NCBI GenBank assembly: GCA_010015655.1 | Contig: ML976662.1 | Coordinates: 82,255 to 146,254 of the forward strand | Length of the DNA: 64,000 bases | DNA from: Bimuria novae-zelandiae CBS 107.79 | Taxonomy: Eukaryota; Ascomycota; Dothideomycetes; Pleosporales; Didymosphaeriaceae | Reading direction: 5' to 3' | Shown here: in pieces, positions 19,109 to 30,141 of the stretch | Layout of the letters: each line of letters begins with the position of its first letter | How positions within the stretch are numbered: the first letter of the stretch is position 1 | The notes under the pieces: model-generated | Told to the model about the DNA's origin: nothing | What the model saw: only the letters and a program-made list of their open reading frames with translations | The model's database searches: none | Made by a program: the position numbers and the translations under genes

Positions 19109-21907
19109 CTACTCGTGCATCTTCCACTCGTCCACAATCTCCTCCAACTCCCTCTTCGCCTTATCCCACTCGTATGAGTGCCTCTTCACTCCATTCATCC
19201 ACCCTAGAATATCCCTCTTCTCGCGCCCATACTTCCTCTCTGCGGCCTTCCTCCTGAACACCTCTCTTTCCAGGTATCCAAAGTCTTCGTCCCGGACCGC
19301 TCGCTCCCAAACCTGCCGCATTCGTGGACTATACAAGCAGCAGCTAGACCCGAACTCTGGGTCTTCTCCCGGAACGGGCTGGATGGTGCGGTTAAAGAGC
19401 TTCGGTATAGTAGAAGGTACGGAAGTAGACGCGTTGGGCACGAGGTGCGGCCAAATTAGCTCTTGGAAGCACTCTTGGCAGATGGTGAGCTCAGGAAGGA
19501 CGGAGATGAAGTGCCACGCTTTGTTTTTGAGGGCTTTGTCCTGCTGGCACTCGGATTTGAATGCGTTTTCGCGGGCGAGCTGCACGAAGCGGTGGATGTA
19601 CGGGTGCTGGTTCATTGCCTGCGCTTCGGTATCCAGCTCACAGAGGAGATCGAGGTATTTGGGGAAGCGGCGCGAGTTAACGCGGAGACTGCACGTGTAG
19701 GTAGGAAGGGGTGCGTAGGGGTTGGTTGGGATGCGAGTGAAGTAGCCTTTCATGCTTGGGAAGAGCTCTTCAACCTTTCTGAGGTCGCAGGGGCACAGTG
19801 CGAAGTTGGTGACATGTACACCATCGCGGGGGTCAGAGACGCCGTACCAAGTGATGTGTTCGGTGTCTAGCTCGCGATCGCCGGGACAGTCGCGCTCCCG
19901 TTCAGAGATCTTGGCGAGATTGTATAACAGGTCCGGCGATGATCGCCTTTGCTTGATTGTCAGAAGCCATGCAAGGCGCATCCATGGGCTGGTGCCGAAG
20001 TCGCATACACGCTCTGTGGGTCGCTCGTACCGACGCGTCTGGGAGAAGTAGCCCGAGAACGGTGTATCAGCGAAAACGCCTTCGTAGCAGCTCGGACACA
20101 CATCAAAATTAGAACAGCCTTCGAGTGTGTACCAATCATTGTATATTGATGGCTCTTTGCGTGGGCATGACGGTAGACGCATAGGGCTCAATGGCACGCT
20201 CGTCTTCTGCTCTCTACGAACCCCATCGTCGTTGAATTGAGGTCGAGCACTATTGGATCCGACCCTAGGAGAACGGGGTATCTCCTCTACCGTGTTTTGT
20301 CGGCTGCTAGGTTGAGGACGAAAGGCCGATGGGCGCTCACGAGGACTGGCTAGAATTGGCGAATCCAAGCGGCTTGGTTTGGGAGAGGACGTGATGGGTG
20401 TATATGTATCATAGGAGTGGTTGTGTTGATAATGCTCCTCGGGCGGCATGAAGACATCCGCGAGTCTGTCATCAACGGGATACGGTAATGGGTTTCCGGT
20501 CTTCCGTGGTCTCGCAGGTGAAGGACTTTTCACGTTGATGTGCGGCATAGGCACTGGCATGGTGTCATGTCGTTCTGGGCGCAGAATGGGTCTCGAGCGG
20601 TCAGTTGCTGGGGGATAAGTCGCATGCCAGTCTGCTTCTGTTATTGGCGTTCGCGAAGGCTGTTGCGATTGAGCGTGCGCTGATGATAAAGGAGAAGCAG
20701 GGCGTCCAGATCCCGAAGACGGTCTAGAAATGCTTGGTGAAGGTGGTCGACGTGGTGGAAGGCGTGGAGAGCGCGGGGGAGAAGGCCTGTCATTGAACCG
20801 TGGCGAACTCGGGCGGGACGATGCATACTGAGGGCTTTCCTTGTAACCTGTTTCGACGGGAGCGGGTCTAGCTTTCCTTCTCTCGCCATTCAACGACGAG
20901 GATGACGATCTGGGTGAGTCGACAGGCGTGCGCTGCTGCGACGACCCTGATGAGGAATGGCTTCCACTCCCTCCAGCGGCATATGCATCTCGTCGAGCAT
21001 CGGCCCTAGAGGAGTCCCGCTTCCTTCCATCCGCCTTAGCTTGACTACCCAAAACATTTGCCCTGAGATCCTCCTTTTGCAAATCGCTCTTCACAAAACT
21101 GTATCGTGCCGGCCGGCGTTCGGTGCGGAGACGGGCAGTATCCGAATCGGCATCAGAGTCGTCGAATACATCTTCTCGATTCTTGATGGGCGATGGGGGC
21201 CGAGAAGAGGTATGCTTGGGGCGGACAGGCATCTGTTTTGCTGGTCTGGCATTCTGATCGCGGACGTCATCTCGACTGCGAGGTACAGATCTCGGAACGC
21301 TCGAGGATGAAGGTTTGAGAGCCTCGGGAGACTGGAAGTATTCGCCGGCCGACGGTGCGAGCGATTCCTTTTGCGATTTCGTGTATGCGTAGGGTGTAGA
21401 CGTCCGTTTCGTGAACAGCGGCGGATCGTCGACGTCCGTCTTCAGGTGCGGCATGTTGCCTCGCTCGGCGAAGCTCCTCCGCCGCCGATCGCTCGCCGCT
21501 TTCTGTGGGCCTTCATCGTCGCTGGGGTCCGAGACGAGGACGAAGCGTCGCTCGTCGTTGGCGGGCGGTGCGATTTCCTCGATGATGGGGTATTGATCGA
21601 CAGTACCCCGCCATTTCGCTTCACCGTCTTCCTCTGACCCCACCACCGAAGGGACCTCGCGGGCCAGCGAATTGGACTCCTCTTCGACGCTGGGCGATGG
21701 CGGCCATCGGCTCTTGTAACGTCTTCCGCCCTCTGGCCTTGCGGCGTGGCGGGTTTCGTGGTAGTTGTAGTACGGCGTGGGCTGGTAGCCCGACTCGTAA
21801 CTGGGCCTCATGGCGCGCCTGGAGTATGCGTCCGTGTCGCGAGACGTCCGGAGCGAAGATTCATGGCTTGGGCGGTAGGAGTAGCGGCTGTCGTAGTTGT
21901 AAGCCAT
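19109..21907 (-). CDS. conserved-looking fungal protein of unknown function, Cys-rich C-terminal half
   Basis: A single exon of 932 aa from the ATG at 21907. Residues 1 to about 580 are low-complexity, rich in Ser, Arg and Pro with many RPSSP/PSPR-type stretches, which may be why related proteins tend to be labelled Ser/Arg-related nuclear matrix protein. From about 590 the composition changes to a folded domain: DWYTLEGCSNFDVCPSCYEG, VCDFGTSPWMRLAWLLTIKQ, ALCPCDLRKVEELFPSMKGY, FKSECQQDKALKNKAWHFI, LTICQECFQELIWPHL and FGSSCCLYSPRMRQVWERA. The paired Cys motifs (C..C..C, CPC, C..C) suggest a structural zinc-binding domain. It ends in an acidic helical tail. No transmembrane segment or signal peptide is seen. 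I do not recognise a function; the domain part is clearly protein-coding. Confidence 0.8.
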   Translation of the reverse strand: MAYNYDSRYSYRPSHESSLRTSRDTDAYSRRAMRPSYESGYQPTPYYNYHETRHAARPEGGRRYKSRWPPSPSVEEESNSLAREVPSVVGSEEDGEAKWRGTVDQYPIIEEIAPPANDERRFVLVSDPSDDEGPQKAASDRRRRSFAERGNMPHLKTDVDDPPLFTKRTSTPYAYTKSQKESLAPSAGEYFQSPEALKPSSSSVPRSVPRSRDDVRDQNARPAKQMPVRPKHTSSRPPSPIKNREDVFDDSDADSDTARLRTERRPARYSFVKSDLQKEDLRANVLGSQAKADGRKRDSSRADARRDAYAAGGSGSHSSSGSSQQRTPVDSPRSSSSSLNGERRKARPAPVETGYKESPQYASSRPSSPRFNDRPSPPRSPRLPPRRPPSPSISRPSSGSGRPASPLSSAHAQSQQPSRTPITEADWHATYPPATDRSRPILRPERHDTMPVPMPHINVKSPSPARPRKTGNPLPYPVDDRLADVFMPPEEHYQHNHSYDTYTPITSSPKPSRLDSPILASPRERPSAFRPQPSSRQNTVEEIPRSPRVGSNSARPQFNDDGVRREQKTSVPLSPMRLPSCPRKEPSIYNDWYTLEGCSNFDVCPSCYEGVFADTPFSGYFSQTRRYERPTERVCDFGTSPWMRLAWLLTIKQRRSSPDLLYNLAKISERERDCPGDRELDTEHITWYGVSDPRDGVHVTNFALCPCDLRKVEELFPSMKGYFTRIPTNPYAPLPTYTCSLRVNSRRFPKYLDLLCELDTEAQAMNQHPYIHRFVQLARENAFKSECQQDKALKNKAWHFISVLPELTICQECFQELIWPHLVPNASTSVPSTIPKLFNRTIQPVPGEDPEFGSSCCLYSPRMRQVWERAVRDEDFGYLEREVFRRKAAERKYGREKRDILGWMNGVKRHSYEWDKAKRELEEIVDEWKMHE

Positions 21908-23086
21908 GCACTGGTCGTTCAGTCGTGACTAGGGTCAGGCGAGCAACAAACGTATTCCCCGTCCGTGTGAAGTAGCACGAGGTATATGGAATTTTCTAGG
22001 ATGCTGTAAAGCAGGTAGGGACGAGGAGAGACGAGCGATTTACATCGCGGAGATATCGAGTAATAAGAGAATAGCTATATGTAAGGGCCACTGTGCAGGC
22101 GCACTCTGACGCATCTCTCGCTGCCGCTTGCACCTCCTGCATCGCGAAGAGGGTCCACTGCCCGCAACTACTGCGCCCAAAACGGTCTGACTGCATGCGC
22201 GACCGCCCATCATTTGCCTGCTGCAACAGTCCCTGACCGCCTGCGCAAATCATCCGCCATCCGCGGCCAGCCCTGTCCAAAACGAGCTTCATCTGTATAC
22301 CGCAAAACGACAAAGATTTTCCACTGCGTTCCGAGCGATGCTACTCATCCATCGTTGCTTACTCGGCTGATGCTGAAAAAAAAATCTATATATGCATTGT
22401 CGCCGCATTCTCGCGCCTTCTGTGAACAATCCAGCCACGGACATCAATGTACACTACATGCACGCATGCGCTGTACCTCTTTCCATTTCCACCAGGCACC
22501 GTGCTTGTACTACACATCCTACGCCCCCCTAGGCCTCTCCTCCATATATCAACCCCTTATTTCAATACGTTCACTTCTTTCCGATCCCAACATATTCTAG
22601 GCGCTCTCCTTCGCTCCGGCAGCCTCCGAAGTAGCGGTGGGAGCCACATTAGTCAACCCCGCCTCAGCCACCACCATCACTAGCCTCACCAAAACCCCGC
22701 CTTGCGCAGAGCCGCAACATCCGCTCTAACCCAATGGCGATGGACTTGGTGACCTCGCAAAACATATTCCTAGGCGAGCTAACAGCCAAGGCGCATTTGT
22801 GCTCTGGGCAGATATCCCCTGTTTTCCGTCCTGGCGAATGGCCGACAGCGTATAGCTCAAAGACAACTCCCCGATTCATCACTGGGCTGGCTTGTATCAG
22901 ACTATCGATTGGATTCACTATCGACGGGAAAGAGACCAAGGCCGTCACCACCTAGCCTTCACCAGAAGCATTATGCACTGTCCCGACCCTCGTGTCCTTG
23001 CCCGGCATTGCAAGTAAAGCATGTCCACATCGAGCTCACGTACCCGTGAAAAGATCATCCTCCACCCCAGTTGCATATATCACTGT
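21908..23086. other. intergenic, no gene recognised
   Basis: About 1.2 kb between two minus-strand genes. It holds the 5' flank of the 932-aa gene and the 3' flank of the RRM gene. Short frames (22214-22600 plus, 22734-22955 plus, 22664-22951 minus) lack family features and overlap each other antisense. No repeat was recognised. Confidence 0.5.
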
Positions 23087-26000
23087 CTACTGCCCAAAGA
23101 AGGGCGGATTGCCCGCCTTCCCAGCCTTGCGCCAGTCACCCTCGCCCAATACTTCGTCTTGCATATAGCGGGACATTGCCGCATTTACAGGTAGACGCGA
23201 TCCAACCATGATTCGCTCGCTCTCCAACGGCGTCATCTTGTCCACTTGCTTTCGCTCGTCCTTGCTCCATGTGCCCTCTGGGACACGTGCGAGGGATGTT
23301 GTCTTTTCTTTCACGTACGCGTGCATTTGGCGGATGAGGTTCCTGGGCCCCTTCACATCTTCTGAGCAGGGGCCTTGTACGAGGGCATATACGTTGGACG
23401 TACCTTGTCCTCTTTGCGCCCAAAAACTTCCTGGGCCGGAAGTTCGCTGCCACGGAGAGCATAGTAACCAGTTTGGGTGTTGACTTGGCTCAGCTGGTCG
23501 TGGAAAGGTTCGTCTGCCTCTTGTACCAACGCTCCTTCCGTGTTTGCCGACTTCTTCTTGCTCTTCTTCTTGTTCTTCTTTTTCCTAGCCTCCACAGGCG
23601 GTGTATCCGAGGCTTTCGGTGTCTGCAAAGGCGTATGAAATTCTTTGGTAGGAGGGCTTAGAGAGGTCGGCGGAGGACTAGTCCCACGAAGGGTAGTAGA
23701 ACTGGCAACCGAAGCTGAATCTTGGGGTGCAGAACTAGCCGATACCACTGCGGTGGTCAGATAAGTAGACTTTGATGTTTGGGACGGAATAACATACCTT
23801 CACCGTCCTGCTGGAGATCAGTTGCCTCCCCAATGGTGTCCGGATTGCTGTCTTTATCAGACGAGTGCGAGACTGTTGAGAAGTACGCGGTATGAGGTGG
23901 CGTCGTAGCGCTCGTTGGCGACGACTTCTTCTTCAGGAGCTCTAGATTTGGTACAGCGATCTTCGCAGGGACCGCTTTAGTCTTCTTCTCACGCATCTCA
24001 CTCTGATCCTGTTCGCGTTGCAGAGCCATTGACCGCACCGACGGGACTGTAGTCGTCGTGTCGAGGTCTGATTTCGTGTCTTTATGAGGCTGTACAAGCG
24101 TTGGTGAGGCCCCGGGCGGTTCCGACATGACCTGCTCGGGTTTCTGAACCTCCAAAGACTGTTGAGCTTCCAAGTTCTGAGTCATTGCAACGAGGCCTGC
24201 AAGTGGTAAGTGCTTACCTCGTGCCCCATCCTCTTGCTGACCCTGCGCCGCATCCTTTTCAGAAACGCTCTGTAGAGTGGTCTTCAACTGTTTCCCGTCC
24301 TTGAAGCCCTCTCCAACGTTCACCGTCTCTCCACTCTGCATTGGTTCCTTGCTTGTCATATCGGTCTTGCCCTTCTTTTTCTCCTTTGTTTTCTCCTTCT
24401 CTTTGGTCTTTTCCTTCTTCTCCTTCTCCTTGAGTTTCTTCATCTGAGCCTTGGATGTCTTTGAGAAAGGGTTAAGAGACTCGGTTTGTTTAGCACCCTG
24501 TTTCTTTCCCAATTCAGCCGCAGACTTGCCCGCCGCCGGTGCGACAACCTTCTCCTCTTGACCAGCAGATGGCGCGATAACGCTAGTACCGGATTTGGGG
24601 TCGTCATGAAGTCGTTTTCCGACAACCTTCTCCTCTTGACCACCAGATGGCGCGATAGCGCTCATGCCGGATTTGAGGTCTTCATGAACTCGTTCAAGCT
24701 CAGGTTGTTGGATGTTGGACTGATATTCCTCGTCTGCCTTTGGCCCAGCTACTTCGTCCGCGATATGTGAATCGCCGGAGTTGGGATCCTTCCGGGTCCC
24801 ATCAGCTTCTTCTGCAACAGGCTCGGGCGGTGATTTCTGCGCAGAGTGAAAGCTGAGGTCGTTCTTTTGATCATCGTCTGACGTAGACTCTTCTTGGGCT
24901 TGAGGGCCTGTAGCAATCTCCTCTACTTCTTTAGGTACGGAGACTTCGATCGTAGACGGCTCTTGCTGCCTACCACTCTGCGCTTGATCTGACGAAGAAG
25001 GAGGCGGTAAGGCGACTTTAGTTGGCGAAACGAGGAGAGGAGCATGCGCGTCCGCAGGCATCGACTCTGCGATGGTCTTGTTGGATGCAGGGCTCCCATC
25101 GTTCACTTTGGATGCAGGGCATTCATCGTTCACAGGAGCCTTTGGGGTACTGGAATCTGCTACGACTTCTTCGGCTGCAATTACCTCCTTCGGAGGCGGT
25201 TCGGTGGATTCGATTTCTTGAGCGCTGCCCAATGGCAGCTGTGCGGTTTCTGCAGTGATTAAGCTCTCTTTGATATTGGTTTTCTGACTATCTACCGACG
25301 CGTTATGCTTTTGGACGCTCTCATCGACCACAGGGGCAACAGCAGGTTTTTTGGAAGGGCTCTCTACTTTCGGTACCCGATCCTTCTGGTCACTTCGATC
25401 AGGCTGGGACTTCTTCGCAGGCACGTTCTTCTTTGCCTTTCGCACTTCTGGGCTACCGCGAGTTGCCGAAGTCTCCAGTTCTTGTGGTGAATTAACGCGA
25501 GTCAGGTCGCTCCTAGCATCCTGTGGTGAATAGTGTGGCGGCTTTCTGGAACTGCCACCCAGCTGCTGCTTGAAGTGTCTCTTAGCCACGCTGATCTCCG
25601 CTGAGTGGTTTTTGAACGTCGGAATGTTTGCTTTCAAAGCTTTCCGGGCGTCGTCTGTCGATTTGAAGGTGACGAAAGCCTGGGGTAATTCTTTGCGCTC
25701 GCCGGCGAACTTAACTTCAGCAGCCACAGGACTGACTTTGCCATGTTTAGAGAAAAGGTCCAAAATCTCCGGGCCCGTGATACCGTTAGGCAAGTTCCTA
25801 ACAAATAGCTGAAGGACAGTGGTGTTCTTGGGACCAATGAAGTCATAATTACAGCCGAATTCCTTATCGTTCGTAATATTGAGGTCGGGTTCGAAGGAGT
25901 AACTTATATCTCGTTGTTGTGGGCCTTTGGCGTGGGGAACAGCAATATACTTTGCGCCATTGTCCGGATAGTCTGATGCGTAAGGGACGTGCCCTGAACG

Positions 26001-27635
26001 GTCGAGTGTCCCCGTGGAGAACTTTCGCCCTCGCCCTGCACCGTTGGTAAAATTGCCGCGGGATCCCTTCCGAAATCCTGCGGTCGCAAAACCAGCAGCT
26101 TTGTCAGGCCTCGAAGCATCGTACGGGTTGTACAAGCCTAGAGATTTCATGTTCCCACTGTTGCGTCGCGGCATTCCCCGGGATTCAACTCCCCTATATT
26201 GCGTGTTATTTGCCATGTCAACGAAGGGTCCACCATGGGGTCCAGGTGCATTGGAACCATAGTGCTGGTAGGTTGTGTCTTGGAGTTGAGAAGGAACAGG
26301 GCCAGGTGGTGTTAATACTGGAGGTCCTATCATTGGCGCATACTGCATCTGGCTAGGGTGCATAGGCGGTGAAGCCATTGAAGTATTCGGTGGAAATTGT
26401 GCCCCTGGCTGCAGAGGATGAAGCATAGCAGGCCCAATTGGCATGTTGGGAACATATCGGTAGTGGCCACCATTTAACAGAGGCCCGGACGGAGGGCCCA
26501 TATGTCCACCTGACGGAACTCGAACGTTCTCGCTGTACCCGTGCATCTGCGGTGCCTGAAAGACGGGATTTGACCCCGAGCGACTGGTCCTCGTGTTGCG
26601 AGTCTGACCGCCAGCTTGTGTCGGCATCATAACAGCCGAAACGTCGCCACCTTGATAGTAGAGGGCCCTCGGAGGTTGGGACGGAGTGGATGGCGGATGC
26701 CGCATTTGTGGTCCATTTGGCGCAGGACAGACGAAAACAGGGCCATGGGATGGTTGCTCAGTAAACGTTGACTCTGCAAATGCATCAGTATAGGGATACT
26801 CGTGAGGTACAATGGTGGTCTTACGCGGCCTTGCAATTGGTACCACTTGCTGCTTGAGGGCGGTGGTGGCAGCCTGCTCATATACCACAGCGGCCGACGG
26901 CTCAGTTTTGAGCAGAGATCCGATAGAATCTTCCATTCGTACGGGGTGGTAGTTTTTGGCTGTGCGATGCAGAGTCGCCTTCAAGATAGCCAAGGCGTGT
27001 AAAAGATATTCCCGCGGGAAGGCCACAAGCTCATGCTCAAGCTCGTACTCGCTGAAGAACACGTCGACAATGCTAAGCATATCATACCCTTTGGCGTACT
27101 TGAAAAGACCGCCTGCTAGCTTTTCCATCTTGCCCGTATCCCGGTTTCGCATGTACCACCCCTGGGCATAGTTCGACGCGCCCACGTGGTTGTCATTGAG
27201 GATGAATTGAAGCACTTCCTTAAGAAAACCGGGCGATTCGAGATGAATATCGGCATCGTCCCAAAGATCGGTAATGGTCCATGGCTTCCCAGGGAAGAAA
27301 CAATAGTAAAAGTCCGGGCACTTAATGCGCCAATAGTTGGCGGCCTCGACAACGCCTTTGACCTTGTCGCTCCGGACTAGCACAGGAGGGGGAGGGCAGG
27401 GAACACTGCGACGCGGAAGGCGGCCGCCATCAGTGGAGAAGACAGCGGCGCATGACCCAGGCTGGGCGTCGAACTTGCGCGGACGCGAATGGGCTCGTAC
27501 AACAACCGTCCTCTCTGAGTCGGCGGGAGAAGGAGCTGCATCACCCATGCTGGCCTCGGGGACGGCGGGAGTCATGTCCGGAGTTGACAAAGGCGCGGCT
27601 GCAGGCGAGGGCGGGGGAGGCTCAACATCCGCCAT
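23087..27635 (-). CDS. large RRM-domain RNA-binding protein with 3' frame break
   Basis: Exon 1 is 27635-23798 (ATG at MADVEPPPP; the frame is open to 27728 but the extension is unlikely), then a 50-nt intron (GTATGT donor, CTGAC branch) and exon 2 from 23747. One RRM lies at about residues 608-690: RNP2-like LQLFVRNLP, the segment ILDLFSKHGKVSPVAAEVKF, and RNP1-like PQAFVTFKS. The N-terminal part contains a folded segment (KPWTITDLWDDADIHLES... EYLLHALAILKATLHRTAKN, about 115-230). The middle is Pro/Gly/Met/Gln-rich. The C-terminal half is acidic/Ser-rich with Lys-Glu tracts. Near 23362 the frame shifts: frame 1 ends KAPAQKM-stop, while the adjacent frame continues DVKGPRNLIRQMHAYVKE to NPPFFGQ. 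This means either a missing base or a cryptic 38-nt intron with a weak donor. Total is about 1,400 aa. Role in RNA binding is inferred; the exact function is unknown. Confidence 0.75.
24541..24693 (-). repeat. two-copy 78-bp tandem repeat inside the RRM gene
   Basis: Two consecutive 26-codon units encode HEDLKSGMSAIAPSGGQEEK and HDDPKSGTSVIAPSAGQEEK, each followed by VV. At DNA level both contain gacaaccttctcctcttgac on the plus strand. This is an in-frame duplication within the disordered acidic region. Confidence 0.8.
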
Positions 27636-28447
27636 GGTGGAGATGCAGGTTATTGCGATACTCCAAAAGGGTTGGCAAAGGCAAGGGGTGACAGTCTGGA
27701 GGTGATCTCGAAAGTAACAGTCGAACACTTAAAGAGAAGCCGCAACGCCGCAACGCCGCAACACCGCAACGCCGGAAAGGAAACAGCGGTGGAGTGTAGA
27801 GGCGAAAGAAGGTGCGGTGGTGGAGAAGTACCTAGGTAGAAGGTGCGGGCGAGGTGAAGCTAGAAAGAGCAGGAACGTCCCTGGCGGCCGTGTAAAAGAG
27901 GAAGGAGCGCTCCTGCTCACCTGGAAACCACCCAAACTGTATCAAAATTTAGCTTCACTGCCGCAATCTTTTTTGCCAGAAAGGGACGTGGGTTCGCCAA
28001 AGACGCCAAAGCTGTACGATGTGCTCAATCAACAAGCGACAGAGGGCGCACAACAGCAGAAGATGAGCAAAGGTTAAAGATACGACGCACGCAGACATTA
28101 AACCTAGGGTTTGAGCGCGGCACCCATGGAAGCGGTGCTGCGTGTCCGCTCACCCACACCAGGGTATTGGGCCCTGCTTATAGGGAAAGCTGCCTTTTGT
28201 GATTCTCAGCGACCCCGCTGATCCGCACTCACGCTATATAGCCTCCACGGAACGGGATGATTTTGAGACATTTGGTTCGGATTGGAGATTTCTGAGCCAG
28301 TATCGTGCAGCCACCCGTCGCTTCCCGCTATTCGTTTGCTCCTAACCCTGGCACGTGTGTGATAGACCCGCTATATGCTCTCAACCAACATGCCAACCAG
28401 TCTTGTAGGCTTGGTTTGCAAACCTCGCCCAGGTCTACGGCTGATGA
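27636..28447. other. intergenic between RRM gene and FMP46-like gene
   Basis: It contains the RRM gene promoter side. Near 27740 there is a short reiteration of cgcaacgc/cgcaacac units (about four). The plus-strand frame at 28305-28562 is antisense to the FMP46-like gene end. No gene is recognised. Confidence 0.5.
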
Positions 28448-29058
28448 TCATGCCTTATCCGTCTCCTTGGGAATGGAGCGAAGCATCGATAGAATTTCGG
28501 ACTCGCTCTCACCAACAACTATCGGTATTAGTGGGGACACAGGCCACCATTCGTCAAGCTAGCATACCTGCTTTGCCCTGATTCCAGTCCACCACCTGTT
28601 GCCCATTAGCAAGTAAACCAAAACGTGGATACATGGGCATGCTAACCACTGGTCGCTCGAATGTCTCGCCATCCGCCTTCAGCCTACGCATCGCGTCTGT
28701 CTCATCTTTTGCTCCTCTTATAACCTTCGATGCAGCGCTAGATCCCCCCAAGTAGTCAAGGATGGACTTGAGCTGGTCGGTGGTAGGAGGCGCCTCGGTC
28801 ACGTCGAGCTCAAACTCCATGCGCTCAAGCTTGCTCTGCGGCTGATGGGAGCTTGCTTGGTCTTCCGTAGCGTGTGCTGCTTCTTGCGCATTCGTTTGCT
28901 TGAGTAGGGTAAGCACGCGGGTGGATGCGGTGTTCGACGGTTTGTGGAAGAGGGTCACGACGTTCTTCGCGCCATGCTGTTTATTGTCAGTGAAAGACCA
29001 AAGATCCAAGGTCCTCAATTGCAGAGATTCCTACTTCTCCAAAGAATCGCTTGAACAT
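28448..29058 (-). CDS. Fmp46-like putative mitochondrial redox protein (DUF1687)
   Basis: Four exons, 29058-29035, 28976-28647, 28595-28568 and 28518-28448, give 150 aa in phase. The joined protein starts MFKRFFGEHGAKNVVTLFHK, contains MEFELDVTEAPPTTDQLKSI and FERPVVVDWNQGKAVVGESE, and ends IPKETDKA. These blocks match the DUF1687/Fmp46 family, thioredoxin-fold proteins found in yeast mitochondria. The 51-nt intron 2 is a multiple of three, so its retention leaves the frame open but breaks the RPVVVDW motif. Exon 3 is only 28 nt. No cysteine appears anywhere in the model, so a classic dithiol redox role is doubtful. The basic, short N-terminus could act in mitochondrial import. It lies head-to-tail with eS30 on the minus strand. 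Confidence 0.8.
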
Positions 29059-29733
29059 GTTGGCGGTTCAGGATGTCGAATGTCAATGTGGATGTACCTC
29101 TGTAAGGTTGGGACAGAGCTACAGCTCTGCAGGTGAAGTTCGGTGTGACGTCGCTTAGCGCGAGATCGCCAGGCGCTCGCGGAGCTGCGTCCGAGCTCAT
29201 CCCGGGGTAAGGTACATTCAAACGTTTGTAGCTTCTGTCGGCAGATGGCAGCATTGTTAATCTAGCGAGTGGGATTGATCTCCATATAACACAAAACAAC
29301 TGAGAAACATAACATCGGTACGAGTGGCCTGAGGGGTGGCCGAAGCTATCCGACAACTTTCACTGTCCGCACTGGACCGCAAATAAATCATGCCTACTGC
29401 TGCACCTTTTCATTGATCGGGCTAGCATCTTTGCACATAAATCACAGAGCAGCGATGAATAACAGAGAAGGCTGAGAATATGTAGGAAACCAAAACACTC
29501 GTATTTCATATGCAGCTCATAAAAGCCGTTCGTATATTGACGCCATGAATATGCCCCATCCTCCCAAAGTAAGGGGTCCTCTAGTATTCGGACATGCCGT
29601 GGTCACGTCCATGCCATACCGAGCCTCCCAGCGCCTCTGATCCAGAGCCATATTTCACTCCGAAGAAACCAAATCCATGACAGATGATTGAGTGTGCGTC
29701 CCACATATTCCTTTTTTCTCCGTCGGTCACGGT
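29059..29733. other. intergenic between FMP46-like and eS30 genes
   Basis: This is the 5' flank of the FMP46-like gene and 3' flank/UTR of eS30. No coding frame with family features (the 29603-29836 frame is antisense/overlap of the eS30 intron) and no repeat. Confidence 0.5.
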
Positions 29734-30141
29734 TTAAGTTCCGGGGTTGGGGTTCATCTGGGGATGACTTAGTATACACTGCTGGAAATAGTTGAGAACC
29801 TTTATGAATACGCACCTTCCTCTTTCCACCGGTCAAGGTGACGTTGACGAAGCGGCGGGTGTATGTGAGCCTCTTCTTAGCGCGGCCCTTGGGGGTCTTC
29901 TTCTTCTCTTGGGGCTCAACCTGTACCGGTATAGTGTTAGCGAACCGTGTCCCAGGTAGATCCAGCTAGCTGTCTCAAAGCCGCGCTTTCCATTGTGTCG
30001 ATCTCCAAAACCCGCCCCTCGGGCATTTCAAACCCTTGCGAACACCCCCTCTCCTTGTCTGAATATATCCAATAAGCGTACCTTTGGCGTCTGAGACTTG
30101 ACCTTTCCGGCACGGGCGAGAGATCCGTGAACTTTACCCAT
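29734..30141 (-). CDS. RPS30: 40S ribosomal protein eS30
   Basis: Three exons, 30141-30082, 29920-29816 and 29757-29734, encode exactly 62 aa. The start is [20 protein letters not shown], the middle is [20 protein letters not shown] followed by [15 protein letters not shown], and the end is MNPNPGT. This is the complete, unfused fungal eS30 with no ubiquitin-like N-terminal fusion, as in yeasts. Both introns fall between codons. The last exon is 24 nt. It is a component of the small ribosomal subunit near the decoding region. Intron 1 is 161 nt; no snoRNA boxes were recognised in it. Every residue of the core is as expected, so this is very secure. It is divergent from the CREG-like gene. Confidence 0.97.

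Noticed and set aside
29921..30081. snoRNA within eS30 intron 1
   Set aside because: I searched by eye for C/D box pairs (TGATGA and CTGA near the ends) and H/ACA patterns and saw no convincing set.
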